The position numbers and the translations under genes are program-made. From Planococcus donghaensis (GTDB lineage: Bacteria; Bacillota; Bacilli; Bacillales_A; Planococcaceae), in NCBI RefSeq assembly GCF_001687665.2, contig NZ_CP016543.2, positions 2,418,001 through 2,482,000 on the forward strand: a stretch of 64,000 bases of DNA. Direction: 5' to 3'. Numbering within the stretch: the stretch's first letter is position 1; every line of letters begins with the position of its first letter. Below are positions 17,065-27,607 of this stretch, in pieces. The notes beneath the pieces were generated by a model. That model searched no databases. It was not told the DNA's origin and saw only the letters and a list, made by a program, of their open reading frames with translations.

Positions 17065-18741
17065 TTAGTTTGAACTTTGAGCAGATACATCAACTGGATG
17101 TGTTGCTTCATAAAGCAAGTTTTCCAATTCAGAGCGGTATTCTTCCTTTTGTTCTTCAGACCATACAAGCGTTTTGCTCATATAAGCGATGACGTTCTTT
17201 TTATGTGCATGTACCCAGTGAATATCGAAGAACAAGGCACCTGTACGACGGATAAAGAAGTCGACTGGTTTAAATGCTGATTCGTATTCCATTGAATAAC
17301 GCAACATCGCGTATACAATTGGATCGAGTCCAGCTTCCGCTGCATCATCTAATCCTTGTGTATAGAAGTGCAAGACTTTATCAACGTTTGAACCATAACG
17401 ACTCACAAGCATATCCATCGCGTCAGCCGTTAGTCCCATACTAGCCGCTTGGTTTACACGGTCAGCTCTGAATGTTTTAAGTCCTTTCGAACCGCCTACT
17501 TCCCCACCAGAAATCGGCAAGCGTTTCGTCGAACTTTTCGGATACTTGGTTCCTTGCTCTTTTTGCAATTGCTCAGCCACAAGGTCGACAATGCTTTCAC
17601 CCATCTTACGGTAACCGGTCAATTTACCACCCGCAATTGAAATTAACCCAGAATCTGAAATGAAAATTTCATCTTTACGTGAAATTTCTGATGGGTCTTT
17701 GCCATCTTCGTGAATCAATGGACGCAATCCAGCCCAACTTGACTCCACATCTTCTTTTGTAATTCCGACTTCAGGAAACATAAAGTCTACGGCTTTCAAG
17801 ACATAAGCACGATCTTCTTCGGTCATTGTTGGGTGAGCAATATCTTGCTCGTACACCGTATCGGTTGTCCCCACATATACTTTTCCTTGGCGTGGAATTG
17901 CAAACGCCATCCGGCCGTCTGGCATATCAAAATAAATTGCTTGTTTTAATGGGAAACGACGACCATCAAACACTAAGTGAATGCCTTTCGTCAATTGCAA
18001 CGTTTTACCGAATTTCGAATGATCTTTGTCACGCAACGTGTCTACCCAAGGTCCAGCTGCATTGACAATTTTTTTCGCAAAAATTTCGTGAACGTTGCCA
18101 TCAATCTGATCTTCAACACGGACACCAACTACTTTGCCATTGTCATAAATAAAGCTTTTTACTTTGGCATAGTTCATTGCCATTGCGCCTTTTTCGATCG
18201 CTTTTTTCATCACTTCCATCGTTAAACGCGCGTCATCTGTTTTGTATTCTACGTAATAGCCTCCGCCTTTAAGTTCTTTTTTCTTCAATAAAGGCTCACG
18301 ACGCAATGTTTCTTCTTTGCTTAACATTTTGCGGCGTTCAGATTTTTTTACACCAGCTAAAAAGTCATACACCCGAAGACCCACATTTGTGCTAAGTGGC
18401 CCGAATGTTCCACCTTTATAAAACGGCAATAACATCCATTCAGGAGTCGTTACATGTGGTCCGTTTTCATAAACGATTTCGCGTTCTTTCCCTACTTCTG
18501 CAACCATCTTCACTTCAAATTGTTTTAAGTAACGCAAGCCACCGTGAACCAATTTTGTCGAGCGGCTACTTGTACCTGCTGCAAAATCTTGCATTTCGAC
18601 TACCGCAATGTCCATACCGCGAACAGCCGCATCTAATGCAATTCCTGCACCTGTAATTCCGCCCCCAATGACTAAAACATCTAATTGGGATTGTTTCATT
18701 TGGTTATATCGATCATTTCTGTTTAAACTTGAAAATTTCAT
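17065..18741 (-). CDS. glpD: Aerobic glycerol-3-phosphate dehydrogenase GlpD
   Basis: The 558-residue FAD enzyme has the N-terminal dinucleotide-binding motif LVIGGGITGAGIALDAA (from residue 23), GTSSRSTKLVHGGLRYL, the VNAAGPWVD segment and a C-terminal DAO_C-type domain. It oxidises sn-glycerol 3-phosphate to dihydroxyacetone phosphate and passes electrons to quinone at the membrane. It is the last of glpP-glpF-glpK-glpD on this strand. About 250 bases separate it from glpK and hold a terminator hairpin, so it can be controlled by antitermination independently of glpFK. Confidence 0.97.
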   Translation of the reverse strand: MKFSSLNRNDRYNQMKQSQLDVLVIGGGITGAGIALDAAVRGMDIAVVEMQDFAAGTSSRSTKLVHGGLRYLKQFEVKMVAEVGKEREIVYENGPHVTTPEWMLLPFYKGGTFGPLSTNVGLRVYDFLAGVKKSERRKMLSKEETLRREPLLKKKELKGGGYYVEYKTDDARLTMEVMKKAIEKGAMAMNYAKVKSFIYDNGKVVGVRVEDQIDGNVHEIFAKKIVNAAGPWVDTLRDKDHSKFGKTLQLTKGIHLVFDGRRFPLKQAIYFDMPDGRMAFAIPRQGKVYVGTTDTVYEQDIAHPTMTEEDRAYVLKAVDFMFPEVGITKEDVESSWAGLRPLIHEDGKDPSEISRKDEIFISDSGLISIAGGKLTGYRKMGESIVDLVAEQLQKEQGTKYPKSSTKRLPISGGEVGGSKGLKTFRADRVNQAASMGLTADAMDMLVSRYGSNVDKVLHFYTQGLDDAAEAGLDPIVYAMLRYSMEYESAFKPVDFFIRRTGALFFDIHWVHAHKKNVIAYMSKTLVWSEEQKEEYRSELENLLYEATHPVDVSAQSSN

Positions 18742-18900
18742 AAGTTCATCTACTCCTTCTGTTTTGTTTGAGGTATAGCCATTTATTTACTTAAGTTGAT
18801 CCGCCAAAAAATTGCATTCGTACAAAATGGCTAATGTGAAATATGGAGAAAACAGTTTAAAAAATGGCTCTTTCTAACTTGTATACCCATTTTTCCAAAT

Positions 18901-18960
18901 AAAAAGAGAGATCCAGGCACAGTTACAGAATTTTTTCTGTAAAACTGGCTTGGTCTCTCA
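18901..18960 (-). promoter_or_regulatory. glpD leader terminator, probable GlpP antitermination target
   Basis: On the minus strand, GAGAGACCAAGCCAGTTTTACAGA pairs imperfectly over about 24 bases with TCTGTAACTGTGCCTGGATCTCTC and runs into TTTTT. It lies 160 bases before the glpD start, behind glpK. In Bacillus subtilis, GlpP with glycerol 3-phosphate prevents termination at such a leader hairpin. glpP lies 3 kb upstream, so the same control is inferred. Confidence 0.82.
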
Positions 18961-18999
18961 AAGTCTCCGGCCGTAAATCTCTCGTTATTAACTTTTATG

Positions 19000-20514
<1,515 letters not shown>

Positions 20515-20522
20515 CTAAGGGT

Positions 20523-21353
20523 TTATGAAATTTTTTCTTCTACTGTATCCGCTGGTGTATGTTCTTTTTTTAATTCTACACTTGCTGCTCCAAATAATAC
20601 CAGTAATAAGATGACGCTCATGATCCAAAATGGCAGGTCATATGCTCCTGTGAACATCGCTTTGTAAAATAGCGCGCCGTATATACCACCGAAAATAGGA
20701 CCCACTACCGGAACCCATGCATAAGACCAGTCTGAACTTCCTTTACCTGGTATCGGCAACAATGCGTGTGCAATACGCGGACCTAAGTCACGCGCCGGGT
20801 TGATCGCGTATCCGGTAGTGCCACCAAGTGACATCCCGATTGCGACAATCAACAAACCTACGATTAACGGATTCAAGCCTTCAGTAAAATCATTTGCACC
20901 AATGAACAATAAGCCCATTAATAACACGGCAGTTCCGAGAATTTCACTTACTAAGTTGGAGAAAGGACTACGGATTGCTGGACCCGTTGAAAATACTGCC
21001 AGCTTCGCGCCTTTGTCTTCTGTGCGTTTCCAGTGTGGCAAGTAGTTTAAGAAAACAATAACTCCACCAAGAAAAGCTCCAAGAATCTGTGCAGCGATAT
21101 ACAGTGGAACTTTAGCCCAAGGAAAATCACCTACAGAAGCAAGACCTAAAGTTACTGCCGGGTTAATATGTGCACCTGAAAAACTCCCAACTGCATAAAC
21201 AGCCATAGTAACCGCTAGACCCCATGCAAGCGTTATCAAAACCCAGCCGCCATTTTCTGCTTTAGAGTCTTTTAATACCGCACCTGCAACTACACCGCCA
21301 CCAAAAATAATTAAAATCATCGTACCAATTACTTCTGCCAAAAACTCCGTCAT
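20523..21353 (-). CDS. glpF: Glycerol uptake facilitator GlpF (aquaglyceroporin)
   Basis: The start ATG at 21353 has AAAGGGGTG upstream; the frame extends to 21410 without a better site, and that stretch lies in the leader. The 276-residue channel has six membrane helices and the two MIP half-helix motifs, HINPAVTLG (NPA 64-66) and INPARDLGPR (NPARD 185-189). The Asp after the second NPA marks a glycerol rather than a water channel. It forms glpFK with the kinase downstream. Confidence 0.96.
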   Translation of the reverse strand: MTEFLAEVIGTMILIIFGGGVVAGAVLKDSKAENGGWVLITLAWGLAVTMAVYAVGSFSGAHINPAVTLGLASVGDFPWAKVPLYIAAQILGAFLGGVIVFLNYLPHWKRTEDKGAKLAVFSTGPAIRSPFSNLVSEILGTAVLLMGLLFIGANDFTEGLNPLIVGLLIVAIGMSLGGTTGYAINPARDLGPRIAHALLPIPGKGSSDWSYAWVPVVGPIFGGIYGALFYKAMFTGAYDLPFWIMSVILLLVLFGAASVELKKEHTPADTVEEKIS

Positions 21354-21398
21354 CGTTTTGCACCCCTTTATTTTTTTTGTAAGAACTATTTTAAATAT

Positions 21399-21460
21399 AA
21401 AAAGACCCACACTGAACCAGCCACTCTTTTGTTAAAAGCGCTCTTTTCAGTGCAGGTCTC
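21399..21460 (-). promoter_or_regulatory. glpFK leader terminator, probable GlpP antitermination target
   Basis: On the minus strand, AGACCTGCACTGAA pairs with TTCAGTGTGGGTCT across an AT-rich loop and is followed by TTTTTAT. It lies between the glpF promoter and glpF. The gene order and its likeness to the glpD leader hairpin suggest the same GlpP-dependent readthrough. Confidence 0.8.
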
Positions 21461-21494
21461 CGTTTCTCCAACACAGTTCTTAACTTGTAAGTCT

Positions 21495-21523
21495 AAGTTA
21501 TCAGTTAATGAAAACGCTGTCAA
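21495..21523 (-). promoter_or_regulatory. glpFK promoter overlapped by a cre site
   Basis: On the minus strand TTGACA (21518-21523) is followed after 17 bases by TAACTT, a weak -10. TGAAAACGCTGTCA (21509-21522, plus strand) fits the CcpA cre consensus TGWAANCGNTNWCA at every position and covers the -35 box, so catabolite repression by blocking RNA polymerase is expected. Confidence 0.75.
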
Positions 21524-21531
21524 CAGTTATT

Positions 21532-22077
21532 TTACAATTCCCAAAGTTCTGGTTGTGATGTTGAAATCGCTTTAGCTCCTCCGTCATAAGCAAGTTGAAT
21601 GTCTTCCTTCGTTCGAATCAACCCACCCGCAATAACCGGTATGCCTGTCTTATCAAAAACTTCTTTAATAACCGATGGAATAATTCCTGGCAAGATTTCA
21701 ATATAATCAGGCTTAACTTGGTTGATCAACTTAATATTGTGTTCTAGTGCCTGACTATCGAGTAAAAACAAACGTTGAATAGTCATCAAATTATTTTTCT
21801 TCGCCAACGATATTACGTTACTTCTTGTTGAAACAATTCCATCCGGTTTAACTTCTCTCACCAAATATTCAAATCCATACGCATCCGCCTTTAACCCTTG
21901 GATTAAATCAACATGTAGAATTACTTTCTTCTCTGTTTTTTTCGCCGCTTGTACCAATTGCTTCAACTGCGATAACCGCGTTTCCAAAAAGATAATATAT
22001 TCATGTTCACTCTCGAGTAAACGTTCAAATTCTTTCATATTGCGTAAAACAGGTAAAACGCCAGTTAGCTCGTACAC
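21532..22077 (-). CDS. glpP: Glycerol uptake operon antiterminator GlpP
   Basis: The 181-residue protein matches the GlpP antiterminator family: start YELTGVLPVLRNMKEFE, HVDLIQGLKAD, DGIVSTRSNVI, DYIEILPGI and PVIAGGLIRTKEDI. With glycerol 3-phosphate bound, it should bind the leader RNAs of glpFK and glpD and stop termination. It is the first glp gene here, with TTTTCCTCC (GGAGGAAAA on the minus strand) as its ribosome site. Two suitable leader hairpins lie downstream. Confidence 0.95.
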   Translation of the reverse strand: MYELTGVLPVLRNMKEFERLLESEHEYIIFLETRLSQLKQLVQAAKKTEKKVILHVDLIQGLKADAYGFEYLVREVKPDGIVSTRSNVISLAKKNNLMTIQRLFLLDSQALEHNIKLINQVKPDYIEILPGIIPSVIKEVFDKTGIPVIAGGLIRTKEDIQLAYDGGAKAISTSQPELWEL

Positions 22078-22700
22078 CGTTTTTCCTCCTCTAGTTATTT
22101 TAAATTCTCTTGCCTCTTCTACTATAATGCGGATCGATTTGGACTAAGGACTCTCACTCTTTATAAGATTCCACTTTATACATAACCATTCCGCTAGAAC
22201 CATCCATAAACTTCCCCTTAGCCACGACTTTTCCATTGTTGCGCATTTTTTCTAAAAACGATAGATGGGGCGTGCGAAAACCTTGGCTTTTGTCACTATT
22301 TTTCATTGGTCACAGCACCCCAAAGTATTTCATAGGCCCATCCCTCTTTTACCTATTATAATGAGCCTGTTTGAAAAAGTCTGTTGTTGTTGCGAATTTC
22401 GTATAAACTATGTTTTTGGATACCAATTTCTGGGCTTACTGTCCGTTTTTTTGAAATACTGTCCGAATCGGCGGGAATACTGTCCAAATCGCAAAAATAC
22501 TGTCCGAATGCCCTCATTTACTGTCCGGAATCTTTTTCTTTCACGGAAAGCGCGACCTTGCGCTTTCCTGGTCTTCGGTAATCAGGTTCTTGAACTTTCA
22601 GATGGGAGAATGTAGATAAACTATCCATTTTTCTTCATTTACTGACGAAACAGTATAAAATAAAATAAAACACTAAACTTTTATAAGGAGTGAACGGATA
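22078..22700. other. Long intergenic region between glpP and the MBL-fold gene
   Basis: This divergent intergenic stretch of about 620 bases holds the TACTGTCC array listed separately (22437-22526). TATAGT on the minus strand (near 22122) may be a -10 for glpP, but no good -35 was seen. The open frames inside (for example 22265-22615) lack ribosome sites and run through the repeats, so I do not call them genes. Confidence 0.6.
22437..22526 (+). repeat. TACTGTCC array, five units at 20-21 bp spacing (array 2)
   Basis: TACTGTCC occurs at 22437, 22457, 22478, 22498 and 22519, steps of 20, 21, 20 and 21. The core is mostly followed by GAAT or a variant and preceded by AA or TT; the rest of each unit varies. 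The core differs from the GAGGTGCGG arrays, but the helical spacing is the same. It lies between divergent glpP and the MBL-fold gene. Confidence 0.9.
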
Positions 22701-23411
22701 ATGCGGATGACCAAAAATGGCCCTCTATACCAGCTAACCTTCTTACCGAAATTACTTCCGATCAATTGCTACATTATCGATGAAGAAACTGAATTGACTT
22801 TGGTAGATGCAGCACTTAGCCTTCACGCGAAACAGATTTTATTATCGATTCGTGTTATGCAAAAGCCATTAACTCAAATCATTATCACCCATGCCCATAT
22901 GGATCACCTCGGCGCACTTGACGCCATTAAACGTGAATGGCCAGATGCAGTGGTCAGTATGTCTTCACGTGACGCTCGTCTGCTCGCAGGTGATACTAGC
23001 CCTCTTCCTGGTGAACCCGACTCCCCAATTAAAGGCGGCGTGCCAACAAATATTAGGACACAGCCAGATCGCTTGCTCAAAGAAGGCGACCGAGTTGGTT
23101 CACTCGAAGTGGTAAATACTCCTGGGCATACACCAGGTTCGATATCATTACTTGATACCCGTAACCGGTTTCTTATTGTGGGAGATGCGCTCCAAACACA
23201 CGGAGGCATTGCCGTTTCTGGCACCTTCAAAGCACTTTTTCCTTTTCCCGCATTAGCTACATGGAACAAAAAAATAGCACTGGAAAGCGCAAAAAAGATC
23301 AAAAAGTTAGACCCTCAACTGTTAGCGGTCGGCCACGGGAAAATGATGGTGCATCCACTGAAGGCTCTCGAATCGGCAATTTTAGAAAGCGAAAAAAAGA
23401 ACTGGCATTAA
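22701..23411 (+). CDS. MBL-fold metallo-hydrolase
   Basis: The 236-residue protein has the metallo-beta-lactamase fold motif THAHMDHLG (His64, His66, Asp68, His69), a later TPGHTPGS with the third-site His, GDALQ with the bridging Asp, and a C-terminal VGHGK. It is a cytoplasmic di-metal hydrolase of the glyoxalase II-like type; the substrate is not known. A good AAGGAGTGAA site supports the ATG at 22701 (a second ATG follows two codons later). It appears to be a single-gene unit. Confidence 0.85.
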   Translation: MRMTKNGPLYQLTFLPKLLPINCYIIDEETELTLVDAALSLHAKQILLSIRVMQKPLTQIIITHAHMDHLGALDAIKREWPDAVVSMSSRDARLLAGDTSPLPGEPDSPIKGGVPTNIRTQPDRLLKEGDRVGSLEVVNTPGHTPGSISLLDTRNRFLIVGDALQTHGGIAVSGTFKALFPFPALATWNKKIALESAKKIKKLDPQLLAVGHGKMMVHPLKALESAILESEKKNWH

Positions 23412-23547
23412 TAGCTTGAATCCAATCAAACTGCCACCGCTCACGAATAACACTCTACTTTTACAAAACAAAGTTTGCTATGATTAGAATTGGAAAATAT
23501 AATCCAAATTCATTGAGAGTTTGCACTAGATTAGGAGCCATCCAAAC

Positions 23548-25083
23548 ATGCCTGAAGAATTTCTACTAAAATTAAAGTCGAGCATAAAGCCGCAATGGAA
23601 AACAGCTTTTATCACTGCTTTTATTACCGGATTTTTATGCCATATGTTTGTTTTCACAAACACTCTTCCCAATCATGACAGTTTGATTAATACACATAGT
23701 CCTCAACTTAAAGCTGATTCGGGGCGCTTTTTCCTATCACCTTTTAGTGGAATCAGTTCTTACTTCGACTTACCTTGGATAAATGGGATGCTCGCTATCT
23801 TTTATTTAGCTTTGTTAGCCGTCATGCTCATCGAATTGTTTCAGTTGAAAAAAACATTTTCCATCTTGGCTGTTAGCGGCTTAGTTGTTACGTTTCCAAC
23901 GATTGCTTCTACTTTTTCTTACATGTTTACTGCAGATGGGTATCTTGTTAGTTTTTTAATGACCGTTTCAGCTATATTGATCACGCAAAAATACAAATAT
24001 GGTTTTATCCCGGCTTCTATTTTATTTTACATAGGTGTCGGGATTTACCAAGCCAATTTACCACTTCTATTAACACTCATCCTAGTTTTCCTAGTTACTG
24101 AAATTATGGGTAGAAAAATCACCACTCTACAATTAGCACTTTATTCTTTTCGTTTTCTTGCCTTAGCTAGTATTGGGATGGTGTTGTACATTCTTCATTT
24201 TAAACTCTACACGACGTTATTTGCCGGTAATCTGACAAGCTATCAAGGGCTCGACTCTGTTGGAAAAAATGATGTTTCTATTTTTGAGCATTTCCAGCAA
24301 ATTCACGAAGCCTTTTCTCTGTTTTTCTTCCGAGGATTTATAACAGACTTTCCAGTAAATTTATTTGAATGGCTAAATATTGCCGTCTTCACATTGATAG
24401 GTTTGGGTTTTATACTACTGCTCATTCAAAATAGCAAATTCATATCAAAAATGAATGTCATTTTTGCTATCCTTATGGTATTACTTATGCCACTAACTTC
24501 TTACATATTGTACTTTATGTCGGCTGAATTGACTTACCATATGTTGATGGTGTTTGCTCTTGTCAGTTTTTACTTATTACCAGTTGTTTTTTATGAACAT
24601 CTTTCCGTTCCAACCCTTTCCACAAAAATCTTTTCCTGGCTAAATGTTTTAATCGTGCTGGTCACAATTTTCAACTTTGCACTTATTTCAAACATTGCTT
24701 ACTTGAATATGGAGTTGAAGTATGAAAAATCAACCGCCTTAGTGAATCGTTTAATTAGCCGAATCGAACAAACCGAAAACGTTTCACCTAGCTCTAAACT
24801 CGCGATAATCGGGCGATACAGGATGGATTCTACGTTAAGTTCTCGTAGCATCCCAGAAAGCATTCCGAAAATGACCGGTTCTTTAGGCGATAGTATTGTT
24901 TTGTACCCGTATCATTACAAGGACATGATGCAACATCATTTTGGTGTTACGTACGAATTCGCTTCTGAGCAAGAATACAAAGAAATTGAAGCTTCAGAAG
25001 CATTTGCAGCAATGGAAGCTTGGCCCTCGAAAAAGGCTGTTCGCATCATCAATAATGTCGTTGTAGTTAAGTTACAAAATTAA
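23548..25083 (+). CDS. Polytopic membrane protein, GtrII-like glucosyltransferase family
   Basis: The 511-residue protein has about ten to twelve membrane helices and a C-terminal outside domain of about 110 residues. The first outside loop contains NHDSLIN and DSGRFFLSPF, the pattern of the Glucos_trans_II (GtrII) family, which moves glucose from polyprenyl phosphate onto a surface polymer. No GtrA/GtrB flippase or donor synthase lies next to it, so the acceptor and even activity are uncertain. It is transcribed alone and ends in a terminator. Confidence 0.72.
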   Translation: MPEEFLLKLKSSIKPQWKTAFITAFITGFLCHMFVFTNTLPNHDSLINTHSPQLKADSGRFFLSPFSGISSYFDLPWINGMLAIFYLALLAVMLIELFQLKKTFSILAVSGLVVTFPTIASTFSYMFTADGYLVSFLMTVSAILITQKYKYGFIPASILFYIGVGIYQANLPLLLTLILVFLVTEIMGRKITTLQLALYSFRFLALASIGMVLYILHFKLYTTLFAGNLTSYQGLDSVGKNDVSIFEHFQQIHEAFSLFFFRGFITDFPVNLFEWLNIAVFTLIGLGFILLLIQNSKFISKMNVIFAILMVLLMPLTSYILYFMSAELTYHMLMVFALVSFYLLPVVFYEHLSVPTLSTKIFSWLNVLIVLVTIFNFALISNIAYLNMELKYEKSTALVNRLISRIEQTENVSPSSKLAIIGRYRMDSTLSSRSIPESIPKMTGSLGDSIVLYPYHYKDMMQHHFGVTYEFASEQEYKEIEASEAFAAMEAWPSKKAVRIINNVVVVKLQN

Positions 25084-25086
25084 TAA

Positions 25087-25124
25087 AACACCAAACGCAG
25101 AGGTTTTCTCTACGTTTGGTGTTT
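25087..25124 (+). terminator. Terminator after the GtrII-like gene
   Basis: AAACACCAAACG pairs with CGTTTGGTGTTT, followed by TTGCTTT, immediately after the stop. Confidence 0.85.
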
Positions 25125-25204
25125 TGCTTTAACTAATACCATTTTCCTATATATTTTAGTAGTTTTCAGCTATAATAGAAGGAAGAAATTAAGGAGGAGT
25201 GACA

Positions 25205-26380
25205 ATGGATACGGAAAGAAAACTAAAACAGTGGCAACAGGCTGAATTGATTGACCATGCTACAGCGGAACGTATTTTAGCGTTTGAAAAACACCAGCCT
25301 GTTCCTAAAAAGCTTCCATTGCTTTTGCTGATTGGTTTGATTTTCTTCGCGCTTGCTGTATTTAGTTTTATTGCAGCCAATTGGCAGTCGATTCCGGATA
25401 TAGCAAAAGTCTTGCTAATGCTAACATTAATGTGGCTATTTTACACCGTCGCTTATTTTTCTGGAAAGAAAAATTTTGGCTATCCACTTTTGTTCAGGGT
25501 TATTGGTCTTGCCATGTTTGGGGCATCTTTACTGACTGCTGCTCAGACTTTCCATTTTCCACTCGCGAACTCCGTCTTGCCGTGGGCGATGTATATAGCA
25601 ACGCTTGCCCATTATTTTTACTGGCGGCATCTTGTATACTCTCTTGTTGGATTTTACTTTGGCGGATACGTGTTAGTATCGTTCTTGCCTAATATCGGTT
25701 GGGTGGAATGGGGTATTTTTATCGCCATTACATTTGGCTGGTTTTATTTCAGCAAAAACTTTGCACCTACTGCGTTTAGTTGGATACTACTTTTTGCTTC
25801 TGGTTTTATGTTATGGGGATTAGTAGAATACGACAGCGTCCTGTGGCCAATTTGGACTTTGTTCGCGCTTGTATTGCTTCTACTTGTTATTCCTTCCGAT
25901 AAACAACAAATGATTCGACCACTTTATCTACTAACCGCTGGATTACTGCTTGTTGTCTATTTAGCAGTTCGCGGTCAAACTTTTATCAGCATCATTGATG
26001 AAAGTCATTGGGCTGAAGCCATTGCCTTAGCCATTGTTGCTGGTGGCGTACTTCTCTTGAGTTATTTCAAATTCAGATCTCTCATGTGGATAGCAGTTCC
26101 TGGTGTAATCGGATTGCTTTTGTTTGACGAAACGGCTATTGGACTTGCAATTGTCGCTGAACTCAGCGCACTTGCTTACTTGATGATCGCCCAGCGGCAA
26201 AATGAAAAACTCGGATTGGGCTTTGTTTATTTTATTGTTGTTCAATTTGTGATTTATATCATTTACGCTTGGGAACGTCTCGACATGTCTCTCTTCTTCC
26301 TTATTGGTGCGATACTGCTGTTTCTACTATCAGGGGCGGCTTGGTGGATTAATCGTCGGAAAGAAGGTGTGAAGTCATGA
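25205..26380 (+). CDS. DUF2157 membrane protein
   Basis: The start ATG at 25205 lies seven bases after AAGGAGG; a GTG two codons earlier is less well placed. The ~391-residue protein begins with the soluble DUF2157 signature (LKQWQQAELIDHATAERI, residues 5-22) and continues with about twelve membrane helices. Function is unknown in the family. It overlaps the following GDYXXLXY gene by four bases; these two families often occur together, which suggests one membrane unit. Confidence 0.88.
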   Translation: MDTERKLKQWQQAELIDHATAERILAFEKHQPVPKKLPLLLLIGLIFFALAVFSFIAANWQSIPDIAKVLLMLTLMWLFYTVAYFSGKKNFGYPLLFRVIGLAMFGASLLTAAQTFHFPLANSVLPWAMYIATLAHYFYWRHLVYSLVGFYFGGYVLVSFLPNIGWVEWGIFIAITFGWFYFSKNFAPTAFSWILLFASGFMLWGLVEYDSVLWPIWTLFALVLLLLVIPSDKQQMIRPLYLLTAGLLLVVYLAVRGQTFISIIDESHWAEAIALAIVAGGVLLLSYFKFRSLMWIAVPGVIGLLLFDETAIGLAIVAELSALAYLMIAQRQNEKLGLGFVYFIVVQFVIYIIYAWERLDMSLFFLIGAILLFLLSGAAWWINRRKEGVKS

Positions 26381-26823
26381 AAGCCTGGCTCTTCCCGATT
26401 ATTCAAACTGTATTTGTTGGGCTCTTACTGCTTAGTTATTACGCAGCTTCCTGGTTTGGCGAACAATACATTTTAAGAGCTGAACCTTTTGATCCGTTTG
26501 ATCCTTTTTATGGAGAATACGTGATGCTTCAATACCCAGACTTAACGTCGACCATGATTACCGATGACAGCTCGATTTACTTTACGTTAAAAACCGCGGA
26601 AGATGGCTACGCTATTCTGGATCGCGTTGAACCGGACCCTTTCTTTGGAGCTATTGAAGGCTATGTGTACGATAGTCGCGTCACAGCACCTCAATTAGAG
26701 CAGTTTTATGTAGAACAAGGCTTGGGTCCTCAACTTGAAGAAGCACGTGACCTGCAAGTAACGATAGACGTTTCAAGCTGGGGAACAATCCGTCCTATAT
26801 CGCTCGAAGAACGAAAAGAATAA
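26377..26823 (+). CDS. GDYXXLXY domain membrane-anchored protein
   Basis: The 148-residue protein has one N-terminal membrane helix (about 5-25) and then an outside domain carrying GEYVMLQY, a variant of the GDYXXLXY signature. Its start codon overlaps the stop of the DUF2157 gene (ATGA), the usual partner. Function is unknown. A bidirectional terminator follows. Confidence 0.85.
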   Translation: MKAWLFPIIQTVFVGLLLLSYYAASWFGEQYILRAEPFDPFDPFYGEYVMLQYPDLTSTMITDDSSIYFTLKTAEDGYAILDRVEPDPFFGAIEGYVYDSRVTAPQLEQFYVEQGLGPQLEEARDLQVTIDVSSWGTIRPISLEERKE

Positions 26824-26827
26824 ATCA

Positions 26828-26864
26828 CAAAAAAAGTTCAATCAGAAACTGATTGAACTTTTTT
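26828..26864. terminator. Bidirectional terminator at the end of the exopolysaccharide locus
   Basis: A perfect stem AAAAAAGTTCAATCAG with its complement around a 4-base loop, with T tracts on both strands. It ends the GDYXXLXY gene and the convergent kinase gene. Confidence 0.92.
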
Positions 26865-26893
26865 GTATGAACAATAAATACATATGTTCCATA

Positions 26894-27607
26894 TTATTTT
26901 TCGGAACGAGGTCGAATGTAATACTGAGCATAATCAAAATCTTTATCTACTTGAACGTTGTTCAAGACGGTCCCGAGCAAGCGCGTTTTTTTCGATGCTG
27001 TAATGGCATCTTTTGCTTTAAGCGCATGTGCTCTTTCTGTTTTTCCCGAATTCAAAACTAGAATCGTGCCTTCGCATTTATTAGCTAAAATAACACTGTC
27101 TGTAACCGACAGAACCGGTGGCGTGTCAAAAATCAACATATCGTACGTATCTAAAGCATTTTCAAATAGAAGATCCATATTAGAAGAGCTTAATAACTCA
27201 GCTGGGTTTGGTGGAATTGGTCCGGAAGGCAGTAAATCTAAGTTTTCGATGCCACTATCTTGAATCGCCATTTTTAAGGAAACTCTTCGAACCAACACAT
27301 TTGATAATCCTTTTGAATTGCTAATTTTAAACGTTTGATGCATTGTCGGCTTTCTCATGTCCGCATCAATTAATAAAACTCGTTTGCCTTCTTGTGCAAA
27401 AACAATTGCCAAATTCGAGGAGGTCGTCGATTTGCCTTCTGAATGAGATGCCGAAGTCACGACTAGTGAACGAACTTTTCCACCCGGAACCGTAAAATGA
27501 ATATTCGTTCGCAAAGTTCTAAATTGTTCTGAAACACGTGATCTTGGATTGGTAAATGCGATTAACTTTCTATTTTTAACTTCAGGTTTGATTTTTTTCT
27601 TTACCAT
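26894..27607 (-). CDS. BY-type tyrosine kinase, CpsD/CapB/EpsB family
   Basis: The 237-residue cytoplasmic ATPase has Walker A ASHSEGKST (53-61), Walker A' VLLIDADMRKP (77-87) and Walker B MLIFDTPP (157-164). The C-terminal tyrosine cluster is short: Tyr226, Tyr229 and Tyr230. Such kinases autophosphorylate when bound to the membrane adaptor encoded just upstream (7-bp overlap) and control polymer assembly and precursor enzymes; Ugd is a known target of related kinases. No PHP- or LMW-type tyrosine phosphatase is in the window. The adaptor and kinase lie at the 3' end of the locus rather than leading it. Confidence 0.93.
   Translation of the reverse strand: MVKKKIKPEVKNRKLIAFTNPRSRVSEQFRTLRTNIHFTVPGGKVRSLVVTSASHSEGKSTTSSNLAIVFAQEGKRVLLIDADMRKPTMHQTFKISNSKGLSNVLVRRVSLKMAIQDSGIENLDLLPSGPIPPNPAELLSSSNMDLLFENALDTYDMLIFDTPPVLSVTDSVILANKCEGTILVLNSGKTERAHALKAKDAITASKKTRLLGTVLNNVQVDKDFDYAQYYIRPRSEK

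Noticed and set aside
22265..22615. Open frames in the glpP-MBL intergenic region
   Set aside because: No ribosome site and no recognisable protein; they cross the TACTGTCC array.
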